A stretch of 8,437 nucleotides of DNA, taken from an uncultured Candidatus Saccharibacteria bacterium. GTDB lineage: Bacteria > Patescibacteriota > Saccharimonadia > Saccharimonadales > Saccharimonadaceae. Position numbers and translations under genes: made by a program. Where the stretch lies: the NCBI GenBank assembly GCA_937919305.1, contig CALFQW010000117.1, positions 1-8,437 of the forward strand, in the 5' to 3' direction. Positions 5,738 through 8,437 of this stretch are shown one piece after another; the first letter of the stretch is position 1, and every line of letters begins with the position of its first letter. The notes below the pieces were generated by a model. That model had not been told where the DNA came from, ran no database searches, and worked only from the letters and a program-made list of their open reading frames with translations.

Positions 5738-6409
5738 ATGGCAAAGAAAAAAAATAACGCTCCGGACTTTGAAAGCTTCGAATCAACGCGACCAGGAATC
5801 GCTTTTCTCGATATTTTTCAAAAGCCGCGCCACTGGATTCGCCGACTATATGCCTGGGTGATTGGTTGGGCCGAGAAACCCCAAGCTGAAAAAGCTCTCG
5901 GAGGCCTCAGCTTTATTGAAAGCTCATTTTTCCCACTGCCACCCGATCCTTTACTCATAGCTATGGTAACGGCTCGCCCGAAAAAATGGTTTCGACTCGG
6001 TACTATCACGACACTGAGTTCAGTAGCTGGCGGTCTACTCGGCTACGCTATAGGGTTTTTTGCTATAGCAGCAACTCTGCCGTTCATCATCGATGTCGGC
6101 TACGGCGATGCCTACAACTCAGCAGTGCAATGGTTCCGAGACTACGGAGCAATAGCGGTGATAGTTGCTGGATTTACGCCTATTCCATATAAGATATTTA
6201 CTATCGCAGGTGGAGCTGCCGGCATGTTCCTGCCGCTATTTATACTCGGTTCTTTCATAGGTCGAGGTGGGCGATTCTATCTCGTAGCATATCTAATGCA
6301 TCATTTTGGTCGTCGATATAAAGACAAGATCGAACAGTACGTCGACATTCTTGGGTTTGCATTTATCTTGCTACTTATACTTGGTTTTATAGCTATCCAG
6401 TTCTTATAA
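5738..6409 (+). CDS. YqaA-like VTT/DedA-family membrane protein
   Basis: A 223-residue integral membrane protein of the VTT (DedA/SNARE-associated) superfamily, closest by motif to YqaA. VTT proteins are implicated in moving or flipping lipid carriers and phospholipids, but the role of YqaA-type members is not settled. Diagnostic stretches are FIESSFFPLPPDPLLIAM (59-76), GGLLGYAIG (98-106), and GFTPIPYKIFTIAGGAAGM (145-163) followed by GRGGRF (175-180). These are the re-entrant-loop motifs with conserved Glu61, Pro residues and Arg176/Arg179. An N-terminal cytoplasmic arm (1-50) is rich in charged and aromatic residues. The last helix is about 203-222. Its 3' end overlaps the convergent methyltransferase by 17 nt with no terminator visible. 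Confidence 0.85.
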   Translation: MAKKKNNAPDFESFESTRPGIAFLDIFQKPRHWIRRLYAWVIGWAEKPQAEKALGGLSFIESSFFPLPPDPLLIAMVTARPKKWFRLGTITTLSSVAGGLLGYAIGFFAIAATLPFIIDVGYGDAYNSAVQWFRDYGAIAVIVAGFTPIPYKIFTIAGGAAGMFLPLFILGSFIGRGGRFYLVAYLMHHFGRRYKDKIEQYVDILGFAFILLLILGFIAIQFL

Positions 6410-7007
6410 CAGCAAGGGAGGACTTCTCTCGAACAGTCAGGCCATGTCGGTCGCACCATTCATCGACAGCAAGCCTTGCTCCTGGCAACGCCTGATTGCC
6501 ATAGTCATCAACCACTACGACTGCACCGTTTGTGAGCCTACCTTTGACCAGCTCTAGAGGCACCATTATCGATTCATAGTAGTCTCCATCGAGAAATGCA
6601 AACGCGATCTCATCTGGCAAGTCATCTGGCTTTAGTTCGTCAAACCACCCTTTGTGTATAGTCGGCAATTTCAAGCCGGCTTTGCGAAAGTTCAGTATGT
6701 ATTCCTTTTTACTCACAGATAGTTCACCTGCTTTGAATTGCTCGCCAAGAGGAGAGATATCCTGAGGCGCTTTTTCCGGGAGGCCAACGAACGAATCATA
6801 AACATGAAGCTCACGCTGATCCTTATGTAAGTCTAATAGCCTCTGAATAAACAAACTAGTCGTTCCCCTGTAGCAACCGAACTCTACGATAGCACCATCT
6901 ACCGATAGGACTTCATTTAGCTCTTGTAGAATGGCTTCTAATTCAGGTCGGTCTACCTGATAGCTGATGATACCGTGTTTATCGATTAGCGCCCCTGTAT
7001 CTATCAT
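6393..7007 (-). CDS. TylF-like SAM-dependent O-methyltransferase
   Basis: A 204-residue class I methyltransferase resembling the TylF/MycF/NovP family, metal-dependent O-methyltransferases acting on sugars and other hydroxyls. Visible are the SAM-binding glycine motif VEFGCYRGTTS (41-51), the acidic strand end HVYDSFVGLP (68-77), the LDGDYYES block (139-146) with candidate metal ligand D140, and the VVDDYG block (165-170) with D167/D168, then RLAVDEW (178-184). It is shorter than TylF (about 250) and lacks part of the N-terminal lid. The ATG overlaps the previous stop as TGATG with no clear SD, so it is coupled to the two-TM gene. The substrate is unknown; a glycan or cell-surface sugar is a guess. 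Last gene of the leftward cluster. Confidence 0.83.
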   Translation of the reverse strand: MIDTGALIDKHGIISYQVDRPELEAILQELNEVLSVDGAIVEFGCYRGTTSLFIQRLLDLHKDQRELHVYDSFVGLPEKAPQDISPLGEQFKAGELSVSKKEYILNFRKAGLKLPTIHKGWFDELKPDDLPDEIAFAFLDGDYYESIMVPLELVKGRLTNGAVVVVDDYGNQALPGARLAVDEWCDRHGLTVREKSSLAVIRTG

Positions 7008-7459
7008 CAGAACTTCTTCTGTAAAGACTCAAAGTCACTCTGCAAGCTCGTGCTATCCTCGACTATAGAACGAATATAACGATGCTGGTTCTCTCCTCTC
7101 TGCAGAGCATCCCAGACCATTCGCACCACTAGCAAAGGTACTGGTGTCTGCACTGATTCTGCAACCCTCTCCAGCTTATCTACGAAGTCTCTAACGGCTT
7201 TCTTTTGTGAAGAGCGTAGACCAAGACGCAAGCGACTCATCAGTACGAACACAACTATCAAAACTATCCACATGATCACTGTCACCATCATGACTGGAAG
7301 AGTTAGCAGTAGCCACCATGCGCTCAAGCTAGTTAAGTATGCAGCTAGCATGAACAATATCGCCCCACCAACGATCGCGACCAAGGAAAACTGGTTGTAT
7401 TTTCGACGTATGAACTCATCCGCCACCGCTCTAATCGATTGCTGTAGTTGCTTAGTCAT
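7007..7459 (-). CDS. Hypothetical two-TM membrane protein
   Basis: From ATG 7459 it has 150 residues, family not recognised. A short N-terminal helix (1-23) with basic RRK precedes two hydrophobic segments, about 24-45 and 47-74, separated by a very short loop (SAWW). A cytoplasmic helical domain of about 75 residues follows, rich in Arg/Lys near the membrane (RLRLGLRSSQKK). The in-frame ATG at 7468 overlaps the TACAAT -10 hexamer, so 7459, 7 nt after it, is the likelier start and would be leaderless. The stop overlaps the methyltransferase ATG (TGATG), linking the two in one transcript. Confidence 0.7.
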   Translation of the reverse strand: MTKQLQQSIRAVADEFIRRKYNQFSLVAIVGGAILFMLAAYLTSLSAWWLLLTLPVMMVTVIMWIVLIVVFVLMSRLRLGLRSSQKKAVRDFVDKLERVAESVQTPVPLLVVRMVWDALQRGENQHRYIRSIVEDSTSLQSDFESLQKKF

Positions 7460-7466
7460 TATGCAC

Positions 7467-7472
7467 ATTGTA
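7467..7472 (-). promoter_or_regulatory. -10 element for the two-TM/methyltransferase pair
   Basis: Minus-strand TACAAT (7472-7467) lacks a TGn extension. A TTTAGC (7494-7489) at 16 bp is a weak -35. Spacing of 7 nt to ATG 7459 matches the other leaderless starts in the window. Confidence 0.4.
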
Positions 7473-7506
7473 CTACGCTATATGGCTTGCTAAACAGCAG
7501 TTGAAC

Positions 7507-8145
7507 TCAAAATGGTCTCGTCCAGTATTTGAATAGCCCAGTCGCAAATCGCAGAGCACTTGAGCCGGTACCCGCTATTACTTTACGCAGCGAAGTATGG
7601 CTTGATCTGTATTCCTGCATACATTCTAGGAAATGACCGATTTGCTCTTCGGACTCCTCTCGAGCAAGAGCAGCAACCGCTCGGTAGATCCCGGCAATTG
7701 GTCTACCTTCTAGAATGCAGTCACGTACCACGTCAAAATATTCAACATCCTCACTGGGCTCCAAGGCCTCTTCTGGTTCGAGATCTTTAGGCACATGAAG
7801 GTGGTCTTCTAGATCAAGGATGTCATTGAGCGATTCCGCTCCGTCTTTCTTAAAATCTCGAAGAAGATTTACGCTAACACTCATAAACTCAGCATATGAC
7901 GGTGTATGTCCTAGTAACTCTGATAGCAACTCATGGAAACATCTCTCGAAACGATAGTGCATCCTATCAAGAGCTATCTCACTACTATCATTGTTCGGCT
8001 GGGTGGCTATATGAATACTACACTCTAGTAACAGGCTGTGCGCGTATGTAACCTGGCTCATCTTGTCGCCAATACTCGAATCAAAGCCCTCTACTACCTG
8101 CTCAAAACTTTGCGTAACTGGTCGAGGATCCATATCATGCGCCAT
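7507..8145 (-). CDS. Hypothetical protein, mostly helical
   Basis: 212 residues, no family recognised and no signal peptide. It is polar and probably alpha-helical, with an acidic middle (about 105-135, including EPEEALEPSEDVEYFD) and a basic, aromatic C terminus that may be amphipathic (final 25 residues, ending KYWTRPF). Cysteines are scattered, with no motif. The ATG at 8145 is 5 nt past the stop of the 87-residue gene, with a weak GGGAG about 10 nt upstream; an in-frame ATG at 8133 is an alternative. Spacing implies co-transcription with the upstream gene. A 38-nt gap with its own promoter separates it from the two-TM gene. Confidence 0.7.
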   Translation of the reverse strand: MAHDMDPRPVTQSFEQVVEGFDSSIGDKMSQVTYAHSLLLECSIHIATQPNNDSSEIALDRMHYRFERCFHELLSELLGHTPSYAEFMSVSVNLLRDFKKDGAESLNDILDLEDHLHVPKDLEPEEALEPSEDVEYFDVVRDCILEGRPIAGIYRAVAALAREESEEQIGHFLECMQEYRSSHTSLRKVIAGTGSSALRFATGLFKYWTRPF

Positions 8146-8150
8146 GATAG

Positions 8151-8414
8151 TCAGTCTCCCTCTTTCCTCTCATCATCCATGTTCGCATCTAAGAATGCTC
8201 TGAGAACATGTTTTGTTGTTTCAATATTTCGTCCAGGGCAACTGCCGATAACACATGTGCTAACAAACTCACCGAGTGTATCGCGAATATGTTGAGTGCT
8301 ACCGCATACACCATCAACAACTTCATAAAAATCGTCTGCCTGCAATGCCCCTTCTACCGCAGGACAGGTCTCGGGGTCTCGCGTACAGCCACCAATATCT
8401 AAACCAATCGGCAT
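8151..8414 (-). CDS. Hypothetical small Cys-containing protein
   Basis: 87 residues with five cysteines: C10 and C17 (C-x6-C-P), C37, and C54 and C59 (C-x4-C-P). The two C...CP pairs flank a mostly helical core, suggesting a metal-bound or disulfide fold; four of the five could make one site. There is no signal peptide, so cytoplasmic metal binding is more likely than secretion. The C terminus is highly charged (DDERKEGD). The start has a good SD (GAGGTGG, 8427-8421) 6 nt upstream, and the ATG forms TAATG with a possible upstream stop, so it is probably internal to an operon entering from beyond the right edge. Family not recognised. Confidence 0.7.
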   Translation of the reverse strand: MPIGLDIGGCTRDPETCPAVEGALQADDFYEVVDGVCGSTQHIRDTLGEFVSTCVIGSCPGRNIETTKHVLRAFLDANMDDERKEGD

Positions 8415-8437
8415 TAACGACCACCTCTATTTCTGAA
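8414..8437 (-). CDS. Possible C-terminal end of an upstream gene (partial)
   Basis: The minus-strand frame from the right edge reads seven sense codons (FRNRGGR) to a TAA that overlaps the next ATG as TAATG. This is the same coupling arrangement as trhO-def. Only 24 nt are visible, so this is tentative. Confidence 0.25.
   Translation of the reverse strand, partial: FRNRGGR

Noticed and set aside
1..8437. CRISPR array, insertion sequence, att site, or alternative UGA code
   Set aside because: No regularly spaced repeats beyond one tandem pair, no transposase or integrase, and TGA ends several genes at the expected positions, so UGA is a stop here.

Overview
The window is an ordinary-looking bacterial chromosomal stretch of about 46% GC (estimated by eye) with small, tightly packed genes. 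TGA is used as a real stop codon (def, the DoxX-like gene, the 212-codon gene, the two-TM gene), so the standard code applies. Gene content (long bL25/Ctc, TrhO, YqaA/VTT membrane protein, an ABC exporter of the MsbA/MdlB type, many unknown small proteins) and the abundance of apparently leaderless genes suggest a reduced-genome lineage such as Patescibacteria/CPR, possibly Saccharibacteria. That assignment is inference; no 16S rRNA or other marker is present.

Layout. Positions 1-410 are a repeat-rich intergenic zone holding G7/C7 tracts, a strong hairpin that reads as a leftward terminator, and a possible 70-codon secreted-protein gene. Positions 410-2142 (minus) are a two-gene operon: trhO (tRNA U34 hydroxylase, rhodanese fold) followed through a TAATG overlap by a peptide deformylase carrying an N-terminal DUF1653 domain, an unusual fusion. 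A short divergent promoter region separates it from a DoxX-like four-helix membrane protein (2213-2668). A consensus promoter overlapping the DoxX stop codon then drives an 81-residue Gly/Ala-rich membrane protein (2702-2947). Next is an SD-led ABC exporter half-transporter (3062-4837). A bidirectional terminator (4847-4879) separates the exporter from convergent bL25 (4900-5637, minus). bL25 and the divergent YqaA/VTT membrane protein (5738-6409) are transcribed from back-to-back promoters. The right third (6393-8437, minus) is a cluster of four genes plus a possible fifth at the edge: a Cys-containing 87-residue protein, an unknown 212-residue protein, a two-TM protein and a TylF-like O-methyltransferase.

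A consistent signal is the start architecture. Six genes have a -10 hexamer, five of the six as extended TGn-10 elements, ending 7-9 nt before the start codon, so their mRNAs should be essentially leaderless. Genes inside or at the head of longer transcripts use Shine-Dalgarno motifs (exporter, bL25, 87-residue gene) or 1-nt stop/start overlaps (def, methyltransferase). This pattern changes several starts: trhO to 2142, DoxX to 2213, the two-TM gene to 7459. I see no CRISPR array, tRNA, rRNA, transposase or phage gene, and no defence system that I can identify.
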